Below, in pieces: positions 52,777 through 62,476 of a stretch of 64,000 nt of DNA. The stretch comes from Bacillota bacterium. GTDB taxonomy: Bacteria; Bacillota; Clostridia; Acetivibrionales; Acetivibrionaceae. A program made the position numbers and the translations under genes. The DNA is taken from positions 1 to 64,000 of the forward strand of contig JAEZUI010000158.1 in assembly GCA_023421115.1 (NCBI GenBank), written 5' to 3'. The notes under the pieces were generated by a model, which saw only the letters and a list, made by a program, of their open reading frames with translations, had not been told where the DNA came from and ran no database searches. Every line of letters starts with the position of its first letter. Within the stretch, counting starts at the first letter, position 1.

Positions 52777-54637
52777 AGCTCACACCCCAGCCCTCTTTAA
52801 AAAATTGAGCAAATTCGGCTTTTTCCTGCTCATTCAAATGGCTGCACATTTCATCAAAGCTCTTTTTACTTATGGGATTTAGTGCTTTGTATTCACCGTT
52901 TTCCCATACTAAAATATCTCTTGTTTCAAAGGCCTTACGGTCTGTAACTCTTGTAAAATACTCTTTAACAGTATCTGCAAAACCCAACATCATTTCTTCC
53001 GGGGTATGTGCCTCCTTATAGTTCTGTGGATAATCAGCCTCTTCCACCACAGGAATTATCTCTGTAATCCTCTGAATATATCTATGCCCTGAAATGTCTT
53101 TATAAAGGTGAACATCAAAGTTAACAACATCTGCCACCTGTCTTTCAGCGACCTTTTCGTTGCTAAAAACCCTCGTCTGCAGCAAATTGTTCCTCAAGGC
53201 AAGCACAAGGTCACTTGTAGTTTTGGCGTGGTGAGTAAAAATAGTAAAAAGAGATGCAACCTGTGCCATCTGAATCATCCAGCTAGCAACCGGTGCTGTC
53301 GCAACCTCACCCATTATATTTACAGTACCGTCAGTCTTTTTCTGAAGGTCAAGTCCTTCCTGCCCTGAAACGGTAGCAGTCTCTCTGAACGAAACAATAT
53401 TTCTCTTTGGATATAGCTTTCGAAGATGAAGCTCAAATGCCATTTCCTGTATTCTCAAGGTAAAGGTATAATTTATAAAGCGTACAATGGACATAAGAAT
53501 TGTGGTCTTACCTGTACCCTGAAATCCTGTAATAGCAGTTACCCTACAACCCTTTACAAGCCATTTCATACAATCTATTGGAAGCTTGTTGTTTTTATCG
53601 GTTATCAATTCTTCAGGAGCTTTATCATCTGCACTATCAAATTTTCTTACAAAGAATACCCACGATTCACAAAACGGTGGCCGTGCAACAACAACACGGC
53701 TTCCATCCTTCATTTCGTTGACTTTATATCCGTTGGTCTCGGAGAGCTGTCCCGGATTGTTATACCTGTATATATTTTTACACACCCTGATAAGTTCCTT
53801 CTCCGAACCAAAACTCAAAAATTCCAAATGTATAGTCTTCCCCTTAAAGAATATCCAAACACTGTCATAAGACATAGGTAAGCTTGAAAGAATTCCACCG
53901 CTGTAATCAAACTGCTGGAAGAAAGAATTAGGAATACCCGATACTCCCCCACTTACACCATCAATTTTCATATCTCTTATTTCGTCTATTACTCCATATC
54001 CTTTATATCTTTGGTATATTCTTTGAACAATGACATTAAGTTTATCATCAAAAGCTGTAAGTCTCTTCACTTTCTGTATATAAGCTTGCTCTATCTCTTC
54101 AGCCGTAATAGCATACCTTATCCCGTCACCTTCACCCTCTAGACTTTTAGGGGTATGAAGGCTATTTTCCTGTATAAGCATCTCTAGAGCTCTTAAATCA
54201 TATTGCTTCTTATAGACGTAAAGCAATATATCGAACTTATCCTGAACACTCAATTCCTTTACACTTTCAAAGTTCATAATCTTATCTATATTGTCTTCAT
54301 CAATTTTATAAGTCTTTAGCAATATATCTCGAATGTAATTTTTTACATAATTCTTTGCATTTACATCTCCATATATACAGGTCTTTAATGCTCTTCTCAT
54401 CTCATTTTTATTTTGTACTCTTTTTTCAAACTCTTCTCTTGTAATATTCATAGAGTACAGATTGGTTTTTAGAAGATTATTAAAGGTATCTTTTACAAAT
54501 TCCAATATTGTATCTAATTCATATTTATCTTCATCTACATCATAATCAAGGTATTTTGACTTATTTACTCTGAAATAGTACAGTATTCCCCCGGCAACAC
54601 CAGTAATTATGAGCATAATAAGAAACGTATTGAGCAT
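52769..54637 (-). CDS. Divergent CpaF/TadA-type secretion ATPase
   Basis: A 622-residue protein with one N-terminal membrane helix (~3-22), which classical TadA lacks. Walker A is GFQGTGKTT near residue 372. A glutamate-containing motif (NIMGEVATAPVASWMIQMAQ) and TIFTHHAKT occupy the positions of Walker B and His-box in CpaF. The N-domain (~60-330) is longer than usual. It is likely the motor of the second pilus-like apparatus. The tethering helix is unusual and would fix the ATPase to the membrane. Confidence 0.85.
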   Translation of the reverse strand: MLNTFLIMLIITGVAGGILYYFRVNKSKYLDYDVDEDKYELDTILEFVKDTFNNLLKTNLYSMNITREEFEKRVQNKNEMRRALKTCIYGDVNAKNYVKNYIRDILLKTYKIDEDNIDKIMNFESVKELSVQDKFDILLYVYKKQYDLRALEMLIQENSLHTPKSLEGEGDGIRYAITAEEIEQAYIQKVKRLTAFDDKLNVIVQRIYQRYKGYGVIDEIRDMKIDGVSGGVSGIPNSFFQQFDYSGGILSSLPMSYDSVWIFFKGKTIHLEFLSFGSEKELIRVCKNIYRYNNPGQLSETNGYKVNEMKDGSRVVVARPPFCESWVFFVRKFDSADDKAPEELITDKNNKLPIDCMKWLVKGCRVTAITGFQGTGKTTILMSIVRFINYTFTLRIQEMAFELHLRKLYPKRNIVSFRETATVSGQEGLDLQKKTDGTVNIMGEVATAPVASWMIQMAQVASLFTIFTHHAKTTSDLVLALRNNLLQTRVFSNEKVAERQVADVVNFDVHLYKDISGHRYIQRITEIIPVVEEADYPQNYKEAHTPEEMMLGFADTVKEYFTRVTDRKAFETRDILVWENGEYKALNPISKKSFDEMCSHLNEQEKAEFAQFFKEGWGVSYD

Positions 54638-55450
54638 CTAATCACCTATTTTCTTTTGAGATATATTGATTTCAAGCTTATTTAATATGATCTCAACGGT
54701 CCTTCGAACTTCCTGCATAAAGTAATAGTTTGGGTCATCCTTTGAGGCTTTAAGATTTCTCATAAGGAAATCTACAGCTTTACCTTCACAACAGGCATCG
54801 GCAAACTCAATATTATATGGAACCACTCCAATATTGCCCTTTATACCGAATTTTCTCTGTATTGCCTTTGCATTGAATCTCGAATTTCTATCATATCTAC
54901 CCATAATAAATAAGCATTTATCCTTTAATTGGTCATACTCCTCAAAAAAGTCCTCAATTATGTTATAGTTTTGATTTAAGTTAACTACAATCAAATCTGA
55001 ATGCTCGAATATTTTTTTGGCAGTATCCGCCTGACCAGGTGCCACATCCACCATAAGAAGGTCATAGTACTCCTTTGAAAGGGTCAATATTACATCTATA
55101 ACCTCGTTGATATCCTTATAATATAACTCCTTATTCGTAATAGAAGTCCCCGTAAGAAGATCAAACTTGTTTCTTATAAGTGTTGTTGTATACCTTGATA
55201 TGTTCTCTTTGTCAACTTTATTATATTTTATAAAGCTGCTCAAACCGTCAATACCGACATCGTTAAGGCTTGTCAATTCATTTTTTATGTACTCTCTATC
55301 TATAAAAGATGACTCAAGGGCACTTCTATCAAAATGATTATGTGCCATCAGAAGCTTTAATCTATATTCCAACACTATCATTGAAGATACCGCCACAAGA
55401 TTACAGGTTGTACCCGTCTGGTGATAATTGCTCCAAAACGCCAACTGCAT
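54638..55450 (-). CDS. ParA-like protein with a degenerate P-loop (TadZ-like)
   Basis: A 270-residue cytosolic protein of the ParA/MinD fold. The P-loop is SNYHQTGTTCN, with TGTT retained but no lysine, and the later strand motif DLLMVDVAPG corresponds to Walker B. It lies 1 bp after the CpaF-like gene boundary and 1 bp before the next ParA-like gene, so all three are probably translationally coupled. A TadZ/CpaE-like localising role is inferred from the neighbourhood. Confidence 0.75.
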   Translation of the reverse strand: MQLAFWSNYHQTGTTCNLVAVSSMIVLEYRLKLLMAHNHFDRSALESSFIDREYIKNELTSLNDVGIDGLSSFIKYNKVDKENISRYTTTLIRNKFDLLTGTSITNKELYYKDINEVIDVILTLSKEYYDLLMVDVAPGQADTAKKIFEHSDLIVVNLNQNYNIIEDFFEEYDQLKDKCLFIMGRYDRNSRFNAKAIQRKFGIKGNIGVVPYNIEFADACCEGKAVDFLMRNLKASKDDPNYYFMQEVRRTVEIILNKLEINISQKKIGD

Positions 55451-55451
55451 A

Positions 55452-56183
55452 TCAGTTCCCCCTTTCGGCCTTTTTTAAAGCATTCAAAAGGCTCTTTCTA
55501 TCTATTTCGGTACAGCTTTCGAGTATATCCACAAGCATAACTTTTAAGGCTTTAGTAAGCTTGTTGAATCTGAAGGAGTCGTTATACTGACTTTCTATTC
55601 TGCACCTGTAATCAATCTCATCAAATTGTATGATATACTCCATTACAGTATTTAGCTTTTCATTTATATCTAAGAGCGTATCTGTATATTTTGTATTGAT
55701 TTTGCTGTTTACCACATCACGATATATTTTTATAATATCCATTTGAGATTTCTTTTCAACCTCGTTCGTATCATTGTCAGTTGTTTTTCCTGCTTCCAAA
55801 AGATTCACAAAGGCCTTAATATACTCCCTCAATTTAAGCACGTTATTTCTTTCAATATCTGAAATTATTACAACTGCATCACACTGACGCATGTAACCAG
55901 CCATATTCTTATTAAAACCGAAATCTACAAATACTACGTCATAATTGTTAAACTCGATTTCCTCAAAAACTTGAGCATTATTACGGCCTAGGTATATATC
56001 AACATCACTATAGGTTACCACTTTCTTATCTAAGTAAACAGGCACACTATAACTCCAAATATCCTCTTCAACAGCATCTACAATGGCAACTTTTTTGCCC
56101 GCTGCCAATGCTATTTTAGCAAGATATAACAGCAAATCACATTTATATGAACCTGCAAAGCCAATCTCAACTAATGACTTCAT
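55452..56183 (-). CDS. Second ParA-like protein of the Tad-like cluster
   Basis: A 243-residue cytosolic protein with a ParA-like N-terminal half: GFAGSYKCDLLLYLAKIA as P-loop, VAIVDA, and DVVFVDFG at the Walker B strand. A lysine is retained in the loop, unlike its neighbour. The C-terminal ~100 residues are helical and charged. It is located directly upstream of the other ParA-like gene, which suggests a heterodimer or sequential function. The function is unproven. Confidence 0.7.
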   Translation of the reverse strand: MKSLVEIGFAGSYKCDLLLYLAKIALAAGKKVAIVDAVEEDIWSYSVPVYLDKKVVTYSDVDIYLGRNNAQVFEEIEFNNYDVVFVDFGFNKNMAGYMRQCDAVVIISDIERNNVLKLREYIKAFVNLLEAGKTTDNDTNEVEKKSQMDIIKIYRDVVNSKINTKYTDTLLDINEKLNTVMEYIIQFDEIDYRCRIESQYNDSFRFNKLTKALKVMLVDILESCTEIDRKSLLNALKKAERGN

Positions 56184-56267
56184 CTATAACATTACCTCCA
56201 AAGTTTATTATCCCTAATTCGCTTTTAATTATCTTTCCTCGATTTCCGTCTTTTGCTATTTTATGTT

Positions 56268-57335
56268 CTAAAAGACATTCCCTATACTGCTTCCGGCATC
56301 TGTATCATCCACAACAGGGTTAGCTCCATTATTAGGGGTTTGATTACCTGTTTGAGCAGCTGGTTTGCTCTGACTCTGATTATTCTGGTTAGTTTGACTG
56401 TTTTGGTTAGTTTGACTACCTGCTTTCACTGCATCCGCCTGTTCTTTTTGCAATTCCTGGATATTCTTTTCAAGAACAGTGGTCTCTTGCTGTACTCCGG
56501 AACCCACACTGTTTAGGCTTTCCTTTGGTATAATATTGATACGAGCTTCTAACGCAACTCTAGCCTGTGCAGTCATAGCAATAGTTGCTTTTTCCAATAT
56601 ATTAGGGTCGGCCATCATAGCAGCTTGTACGTCAATATTGAAAGGATATGTAATAGCAGCAGTTTTTTGAGTCTGTGGTTGTACATATTTGACAACGTAT
56701 AATTTTGTACCGCTTCTTAAATATGCATCCACTGTCGCACTACTGATTGTCATCAACTCTTTCTGATCTGTATTGAGCCATATAGTTCCTGTACTCAACT
56801 TTATGTTGTTTACCTTTTTCTTAGACAACACTATGTAATCTTCACCATTAGGGAAGCGTATTCTTACATCTACAAAATCATTCTTTGCTATATTGGTCTG
56901 AAGTGTGAGTGTATTAAATTCTGCATCCCTCAAATCATCAGCAATTTTATTTTCCTGCAGCATATACTTCAACACAGGCATTTGCGCTTGCAAATTGGAA
57001 TTAAGTAACTTGCCAAAATCCTCTTCATTCATATACTGGTCCTGGGGAAGTGAAGATAGTATTTCCACCTTTTCAAGCATTGCTTCTTCAAGCTTTGTGT
57101 TATACTTTAAATCTGCTTTAGGTACATAGACAGATCTAGTACTTTTTGACAGTTCCTGCTTGATATCCTCAAGCTGACTGTTCGCAGCTGACAACTTTTT
57201 CTCATAATCACCCTTAACTTTGTTGAAATACAGTATTCCAAGTACTGCCACTACTGCAAAAATCACAACAGCTATACCTGCAACAATCATAATCGTTGTA
57301 CTGTTTCTTCTCGCTCCCACGATCTTTACTGCCAT
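56268..57335 (-). CDS. CpaB/RcpC-like membrane protein of the second Tad-like cluster
   Basis: A ~355-residue protein counted from MAVKIVG at 57335, preceded by GAGGTG and a 6-7 bp gap. The frame extends to 57428, but that extension has no ribosome site. One membrane helix (~15-38) is followed by a coiled coil and an SAF/RcpC-type beta-domain (VPKADLKYNTKLEEAML, then NDFVDVRIRFPNGEDYIVLSKKKV). The C-terminal tail is low-complexity, with TNQN repeats. CpaB proteins link pilus secretion to the wall or outer envelope. It is the first gene of the cluster. The adjacent gap 57336-57923 holds promoter elements only. Confidence 0.8.
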   Translation of the reverse strand: MAVKIVGARRNSTTIMIVAGIAVVIFAVVAVLGILYFNKVKGDYEKKLSAANSQLEDIKQELSKSTRSVYVPKADLKYNTKLEEAMLEKVEILSSLPQDQYMNEEDFGKLLNSNLQAQMPVLKYMLQENKIADDLRDAEFNTLTLQTNIAKNDFVDVRIRFPNGEDYIVLSKKKVNNIKLSTGTIWLNTDQKELMTISSATVDAYLRSGTKLYVVKYVQPQTQKTAAITYPFNIDVQAAMMADPNILEKATIAMTAQARVALEARINIIPKESLNSVGSGVQQETTVLEKNIQELQKEQADAVKAGSQTNQNSQTNQNNQSQSKPAAQTGNQTPNNGANPVVDDTDAGSSIGNVF

Positions 57336-57802
57336 TTTTACACCTCTAATCTTAGTTTTTGATAAAATTGTTTTTAACTGGGCAATTTCAAAAAATAACC
57401 TATACAATATTTTAAGCCTAAAGCTCATCAGAAACTTAAGCTTCTAAATATAGGAACATAAGTATTTTTTACATTACAGATCATATATCATGTAATCTTA
57501 GAAAAAAGGGAAGTATTAATAATAATTTAAAGGCGAAAAATATCTGCTTGTAATTAATATCCTGAAATTAAGTAACTTTAAAAAAACAAATTATACTACT
57601 ACCCCTCTAATCAGCCCTATAACTATCTCTCTGAGTTTTCCTCAGTATAATATATGTCGTATCATTCACTTAAAAATATTAGCATAATTTGCGTACTATA
57701 GCAAGTCCAAAAATGTTATATTATGGCTGGTTTTGCGATAAAATTAGCCATTACTTTTCTAAATGTATGCTTATTAGTTTTAATACTATGGTCTCAAAAA
57801 AA

Positions 57803-57831
57803 TTGACTAGCATAAAATTGAAATGTATAAT
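57803..57831 (+). promoter_or_regulatory. Sigma-A promoter for the zinc-ribbon protein gene
   Basis: -35 TTGACT (57803-57808) and -10 TATAAT (57826-57831) with a 17-bp spacer, 92 bp before ATG at 57924. The rest of the divergent intergenic region 57429-57802 shows a small CTGAG/CTCAG hairpin near 57632-57646 and no gene. Confidence 0.72.
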
Positions 57832-57923
57832 TAAACAGTAACAGTACGTATTTTTACCCATTCAAAAGTCAAAAAGGAAACTGGCCTATTGCCATAACTT
57901 GCATTTAGACAAGGAGAATAAAT

Positions 57924-58952
57924 ATGAGTTCAGTAAAAGAATACAAATGTCCTAATTGTAATGCCCCTTTGGAGTTTAATCCACCTACTCAAAATTGGAA
58001 ATGTGATTACTGTGCAACTGAATTTAAACTAGAGCAGATAGATACTGTCCACAGAGAAGAGGCTTCCGATCAGGATATGCAAGAGTTGGACTCTTACAAG
58101 TGCAGCAGTTGCGGTGCAGAATTAATTGCCGACGCCACAACCTCTGCCACCTTTTGTCTTTATTGCAAAAGTCCTACAATCATAAAGACAAGATTTTCCG
58201 GTCGTTTCAAGCCAAAAAGTGTTATTCCGTTCCGCTTGGTAAGCGATCAAGCTAAGGAAATATACAGAGAGTGGATTAACAAAAAATTATTCACTCCTAA
58301 GGAATTCAAACAAAAGGAAGAAATAGATAAAGTAACAGGTATATACGCACCTTTCTGGCTCTTTGATTGTAGAGCGGACGGTATGATAAGCGGTGAAGGC
58401 ACTCATGTCACTTCATGGCGACAAGGCGATTATCGCTATACCAATACAAAGTATTACCTTGTTACAAGAAGAGGTCTCGCTCAATATAGACAAATTCCTG
58501 TGGACGCTTCAAAGAAGCTCGATGACCGCTTTATGTTTATGATCGAACCTTTTCACTATGATGATATGAAGGAATTCTCAATGAAGTATATGTCGGGTTT
58601 TATGGCTGAAAGATATGATGTTGAATCTGATCAAGCTAAATCCAGCATGGAAACAAGAGCTAATAGTTATATAGAAGACAGACTTAGAAGTACAATATCC
58701 GGTTATTCGTCTTTCAGTATTAGAGACAAGAACGTTGCACTTTCTCAGGTTGATGCCTCCTATGCTATGTTGCCTATCTATCTTCTTATAAACAAATTTA
58801 AAGGCAAAGATCACATTTTCATTATAAACGGACAAACGGGCAAAGTAGTTGGAGACACACCTATTAGTCGCTTAAGGCAGTTCGTTTTTGCTTCAATTGT
58901 ATTTGCAGCAGTATGGATAATATGTGTATTTGGAGGTGCTTTAATTGTATAG
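57924..58952 (+). CDS. Zinc-ribbon membrane protein (TFIIB-type zinc ribbon)
   Basis: A 342-residue protein with two zinc ribbons at the N-terminus: CPNC at 9-12 with CDYC at 28-31, then CSSC and CLYC near 60-80. A globular middle domain (~90-310) with WLFDCRADG is typical of the family. A C-terminal membrane helix lies at ~318-340. Such proteins are widespread in Firmicutes, commonly beside TPM-domain proteins, and are of unknown function. RBS AAGGAG lies 7 bp before ATG. It overlaps the next gene by 8 bp and forms an operon with it. Confidence 0.83.
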   Translation: MSSVKEYKCPNCNAPLEFNPPTQNWKCDYCATEFKLEQIDTVHREEASDQDMQELDSYKCSSCGAELIADATTSATFCLYCKSPTIIKTRFSGRFKPKSVIPFRLVSDQAKEIYREWINKKLFTPKEFKQKEEIDKVTGIYAPFWLFDCRADGMISGEGTHVTSWRQGDYRYTNTKYYLVTRRGLAQYRQIPVDASKKLDDRFMFMIEPFHYDDMKEFSMKYMSGFMAERYDVESDQAKSSMETRANSYIEDRLRSTISGYSSFSIRDKNVALSQVDASYAMLPIYLLINKFKGKDHIFIINGQTGKVVGDTPISRLRQFVFASIVFAAVWIICVFGGALIV

Positions 58953-59781
58953 AAAATTTAGTTTCTTAATATTAATTTTTGTACTTATTTCTCTTTTTGC
59001 AGGGACAACAGCCTATGCCTCCAATCCTATTAATGTAGTGGATAAATTAGGTTATCTTTCAGAAAACGAAATTCAACAACTCCAAACAAGAATCGATGGG
59101 ATAAAAAGTACCTATAGCCTTGATACTGTTATAGTTATAACTGATAATACGGATGGAAAGGATTCCACGCAATATGCCGATGACTATTATGACTATAACG
59201 ACTACGGATTGGATAGCAGTTACTCCGGGTTGTTGATGCTAATCAACATGGATATACGTGAAGTAGCAATATCAACAACAGGTAGAGCAATTGATATTTA
59301 TACCGATAATAGAATTTCCAGCATGATAAATAATGTGACTTCTCCACTTTCTGATGGCAATTACTATTCTGCCTGTAATAAATTTATCGATAATGTAATC
59401 ACCTATGCAAATTCAGGAGTACCAAAAGGTCAGTATAGGGAGGAACGTGATCCCGATTTAAATTATTACAACCTTACTTATTTGCAGAAGGTGGCTCGTA
59501 TGCTGAAATTGTGGCCTGTATACGTCATCCCCCTAATTATATCCATAGCTGCAACACTTATAATTTCTTATTCCAGTAAAGGTAAAGTCACCACAACAAC
59601 CAGAACATATGAGGAAGGTGGCTCCTTCGTACTCAATCAAAATACCGATCAATATATTAGAGAATCAACTACAAGAACTAGAATACAAAGTCAGTCATCA
59701 GGTGGTGGTGGCGGTGGTCGCAGCAGTACACATAGGGGTAGCAGTGGCAGAAGTCACGGTGGAGGTAGAGGTAGGTTCTGA
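58945..59781 (+). CDS. TPM-domain (YgcG-like) membrane protein
   Basis: A 278-residue protein with a signal peptide (~1-25), a TPM domain (~30-165, with VVDKLGYLSENEIQQLQ and ADDYYDYNDYGLD), a membrane helix (~190-212) and a Gly/Ser/His/Arg-rich tail (SSGGGGGGR to GGGRGRF), the usual TPM-protein ending. TPM domains occur in repair and assembly factors of photosystem II and in many bacterial proteins of unknown role, sometimes called phosphatases. It is co-transcribed with the zinc-ribbon gene. Confidence 0.86.
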   Translation: MYRKFSFLILIFVLISLFAGTTAYASNPINVVDKLGYLSENEIQQLQTRIDGIKSTYSLDTVIVITDNTDGKDSTQYADDYYDYNDYGLDSSYSGLLMLINMDIREVAISTTGRAIDIYTDNRISSMINNVTSPLSDGNYYSACNKFIDNVITYANSGVPKGQYREERDPDLNYYNLTYLQKVARMLKLWPVYVIPLIISIAATLIISYSSKGKVTTTTRTYEEGGSFVLNQNTDQYIRESTTRTRIQSQSSGGGGGGRSSTHRGSSGRSHGGGRGRF

Positions 59782-59802
59782 TATACATGTTTGTATGAAG
59801 AG

Positions 59803-59850
59803 AGATTGATGCTTTATGCTTTCTTAGAAGCAAAGGCACCAATCTTTTTT
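59803..59850 (+). terminator. Intrinsic terminator after the TPM-domain gene
   Basis: An imperfect ~18-bp stem (59803-59821 with 59827-59843), closing with AGATTG/CAATCT, is followed by TTTTTT. The following 59851-60189 contains a small hairpin CAGTTGT/ACAACTG at 60069-60092, a strong ribosome-site-like AAGGAGGTG at 60106-60114 with no suitable frame after it, and no gene. Confidence 0.75.
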
Positions 59851-60189
59851 GTATTCACCATTAAACACTAAAATCTCCTATAAATATTCTATAAACCAAT
59901 TATGAAAAACACAATCAGATTTCACATAACTTGTAGTTTCCTTATTAACCCTCATAAATATAATTTTGTTTGGTTTAATATTTTTTTCCACTATATCTTT
60001 TATTTGTTCTATATATTTGATAAAATTTTTATATATTTATGTTAATTTATGTATCATTTTTACGGAGACAGTTGTTTCTTTAAATACAACTGAACAACCA
60101 GACTCAAGGAGGTGAATTAAAAACATCACATATAAGTATGATTTTTTATTTAATAAATAACATTAATATCCTAGGGGGAGGAAAATTAG

Positions 60190-62223
60190 ATGAAAAAAGG
60201 ATTATCCGTATTTCTTGTAATAATTATGTGTTTTATCACTAATGTAAGTATAGCATTTCCCGGTGAATCAACTTCCGTTAATGCGCCTGAGAGCCTTTTA
60301 GCTCCATTAGTTAAAACACCTGGCCCAATTCAATCTTTAGAGCTTCTTATTGACCGGATTGAAGATTTATCTGAATCCTCATTTACGAAAAAAAATGCAG
60401 CATTACAGAAAAATACACTCATAAAAGAAGTTGACAAAATTACAAAAACCATTGAAATATGCGATTACTTTCATACAATCAACAAACTAAATTTCGATAT
60501 AAGAAAAAAAATCACTTCTAACATAAAAGCAAATCAACAGCAACTAATATTAGAATCCGTTGACACTTTAATAACTTCATTGAAAAATGCTTCTAAAACT
60601 ACAGTTAATACATCGTTTGGAAAAGTTGCCGGAGTAGAAACAGTCAATGACAGTTGGGCTTGGATGGGTATCCCCTATGCAAAGCCTCCTGTAGGAGAAC
60701 TTAGATGGAAAGCTCCTCAAGATCCCGAACCATGGAAAAAAGTGCGATATTCTACATATGACTTCACACGATGTACTCAGCCTGCCCTTGATAACCAATG
60801 GAATCCGTTAAATGATGTTATAGGTTCAGAAGATTGCCTTTACTTAAACGTGTACCGACCAAAAACAAAGGAGAAAAATTTACCCGTCTGTGTATGGGTG
60901 CATGGAGGAGGTCATGTATTTAGCGGTGCAGAACAATATGACGCAACAAAACTTGCAAGCAAATCCAACATGATTGTTGTTGTAATCCAGTTCAGAATTG
61001 GACCTTTAGGCTGGTTTTACAATCCTGCACTAAACCCTAATGGGACAGCTGAAGACATGTCAGGCAACTATGGCACACTTGATCAGATTAAAGCCCTCAA
61101 TTGGGTAAAACAAAACATCAAAGAATTTGGCGGCAGCCCCAACAATGTAACCATAGCCGGAGAATCAACCGGAGGATATCATGCTTTAAACCTCATGATT
61201 TCACCTCTTGCTAAGGGACTATTTAATAAGATAATTGCATCAGGAGCAAGTGGCGTTAATTATCCCCTTTCAACAGGTATTGAAAGGTCATATTCAGCTA
61301 TAGACAACCTCCTCGTAGCAGACGGAACATGTGCTGATTTGGCTTCTGCTGCAAAGTACAGAACTGACATGACTAATGAACAAATCTCTAGCTATTTGAG
61401 AAGCAAAACAGACAAAGAAATAGAACTTTCAGTTATGGATCAGTATGGTTCAATTACCACTATAGCTCCATTTATAGACGGAGCAGTATTGCCCGGCAGT
61501 CAAGCCTCAATATTTGAATCAGGTGCTTATAACAAAGTACCGGTTATATTAGGCAGCGACAAGGATGAGATGAGACCCTTCCTTCCCTCCTGGCTGGGCT
61601 TTATTCCAACTTCAAGCGGCTACACTTGGTACAATGTTTATAATGCCATTGGCGTTAAAGAACCCAAAATAACACTTGATGCATTAATGCCAACCGATTC
61701 AGACAGACAATTATATGATGCTTGTGGAAAATACCCTTCTATGTATTGGAAAGCCTCAACAGTAGATTCTGTCGCGAGAATATTAAAGAATAACCAAGAG
61801 GATGTTTACTGTTATGTTTTCAATTGGGGTGGTATAGGTTCCGGTACTGAGCCTTTTGACTTTTTAATCGGGAGTGGACACGCCTTTGAATTATCTTTCT
61901 TCTTTGGCTGGGATACTGATACATGGGGCAATGTTTCATTTTCACAAGAAAATGAGCCGGGAAGAAAAGATCTTCAGAACGCTATAATGTCCTACATGGC
62001 TTCTTTTATCAAGTCCGGGAATCCTAATAGTAAAGTGGATAATCTTCCAAAATGGTCAAAATGGTCAAATAATAACGGTTCTAAGAGTATAATGTTTGAA
62101 GCAGACTTTGAAAAAGCTAAAATCAGCATGATAAACGAAGAATATAAAAAAGGGGAAATATTAAACGAGATTGAAGCACTTCCTGAAGCTGTAAGGAATC
62201 TTGTCAAAATCTTATTATGGTAA
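60190..62223 (+). CDS. Secreted type-B carboxylesterase
   Basis: A 677-residue alpha/beta-hydrolase with a signal peptide (MKKGLSVFLVIIMCFITNVS). A helical N-terminal extension (~30-135) precedes the esterase domain (~138-670). The family motif SEDCLYLNVYRP and the nucleophile elbow GESTGG with S326 (usually GESAGG) are present. An acidic triad residue probably lies in GSDKDEM near 457-461, and H564 is in GSGHAFELSFFFG. It likely hydrolyses ester bonds of external substrates. RBS GGGGGAGG lies 8 bp before ATG. The N-terminal extension is unusual and may be a spacer. Confidence 0.9.
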   Translation: MKKGLSVFLVIIMCFITNVSIAFPGESTSVNAPESLLAPLVKTPGPIQSLELLIDRIEDLSESSFTKKNAALQKNTLIKEVDKITKTIEICDYFHTINKLNFDIRKKITSNIKANQQQLILESVDTLITSLKNASKTTVNTSFGKVAGVETVNDSWAWMGIPYAKPPVGELRWKAPQDPEPWKKVRYSTYDFTRCTQPALDNQWNPLNDVIGSEDCLYLNVYRPKTKEKNLPVCVWVHGGGHVFSGAEQYDATKLASKSNMIVVVIQFRIGPLGWFYNPALNPNGTAEDMSGNYGTLDQIKALNWVKQNIKEFGGSPNNVTIAGESTGGYHALNLMISPLAKGLFNKIIASGASGVNYPLSTGIERSYSAIDNLLVADGTCADLASAAKYRTDMTNEQISSYLRSKTDKEIELSVMDQYGSITTIAPFIDGAVLPGSQASIFESGAYNKVPVILGSDKDEMRPFLPSWLGFIPTSSGYTWYNVYNAIGVKEPKITLDALMPTDSDRQLYDACGKYPSMYWKASTVDSVARILKNNQEDVYCYVFNWGGIGSGTEPFDFLIGSGHAFELSFFFGWDTDTWGNVSFSQENEPGRKDLQNAIMSYMASFIKSGNPNSKVDNLPKWSKWSNNNGSKSIMFEADFEKAKISMINEEYKKGEILNEIEALPEAVRNLVKILLW

Positions 62224-62341
62224 AAGAGCACTAGTGGTTTGTAACGCATAGTTCTTTCATTTGCACTACAGATTTACTTCCTCTGTTTTAAGGTATGGTT
62301 CCTTAATGGATTTCACCTGTTACAGGTCGCTAGATAGAGAC

Positions 62342-62382
62342 ACAAAAAGGACAAGTAAAAAAAATACACTGTCCTTTTTTGT
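62342..62382. terminator. Bidirectional terminator between esterase and acyltransferase genes
   Basis: A stem ACAAAAAGGACA (62342-62353) with TGTCCTTTTTTGT (62370-62382) has A/T runs on both sides. It serves the esterase (plus strand) and the convergent acyltransferase gene ending at 62477. Confidence 0.85.
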
Positions 62383-62476
62383 ATCTATGCTACTATAAGA
62401 ATTGAGCGACATCATTTTTATAGCAAGCCTTATATTAACAAAAGGCTTGTTATATAAGCCTAAGATCCTAAATAAA

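Noticed and set aside
56340..56440. Short repeats of ggttagtttgact in the 3' part of the CpaB-like gene
   Set aside because: They simply encode the low-complexity TNQN tail of the protein; there is no sign of a mobile or CRISPR-type repeat.
60106..60114. Strong ribosome-site-like AAGGAGGTG upstream of the esterase
   Set aside because: No start codon lies at a suitable distance; the esterase has its own GGGGGAGG site at ~60174-60181.
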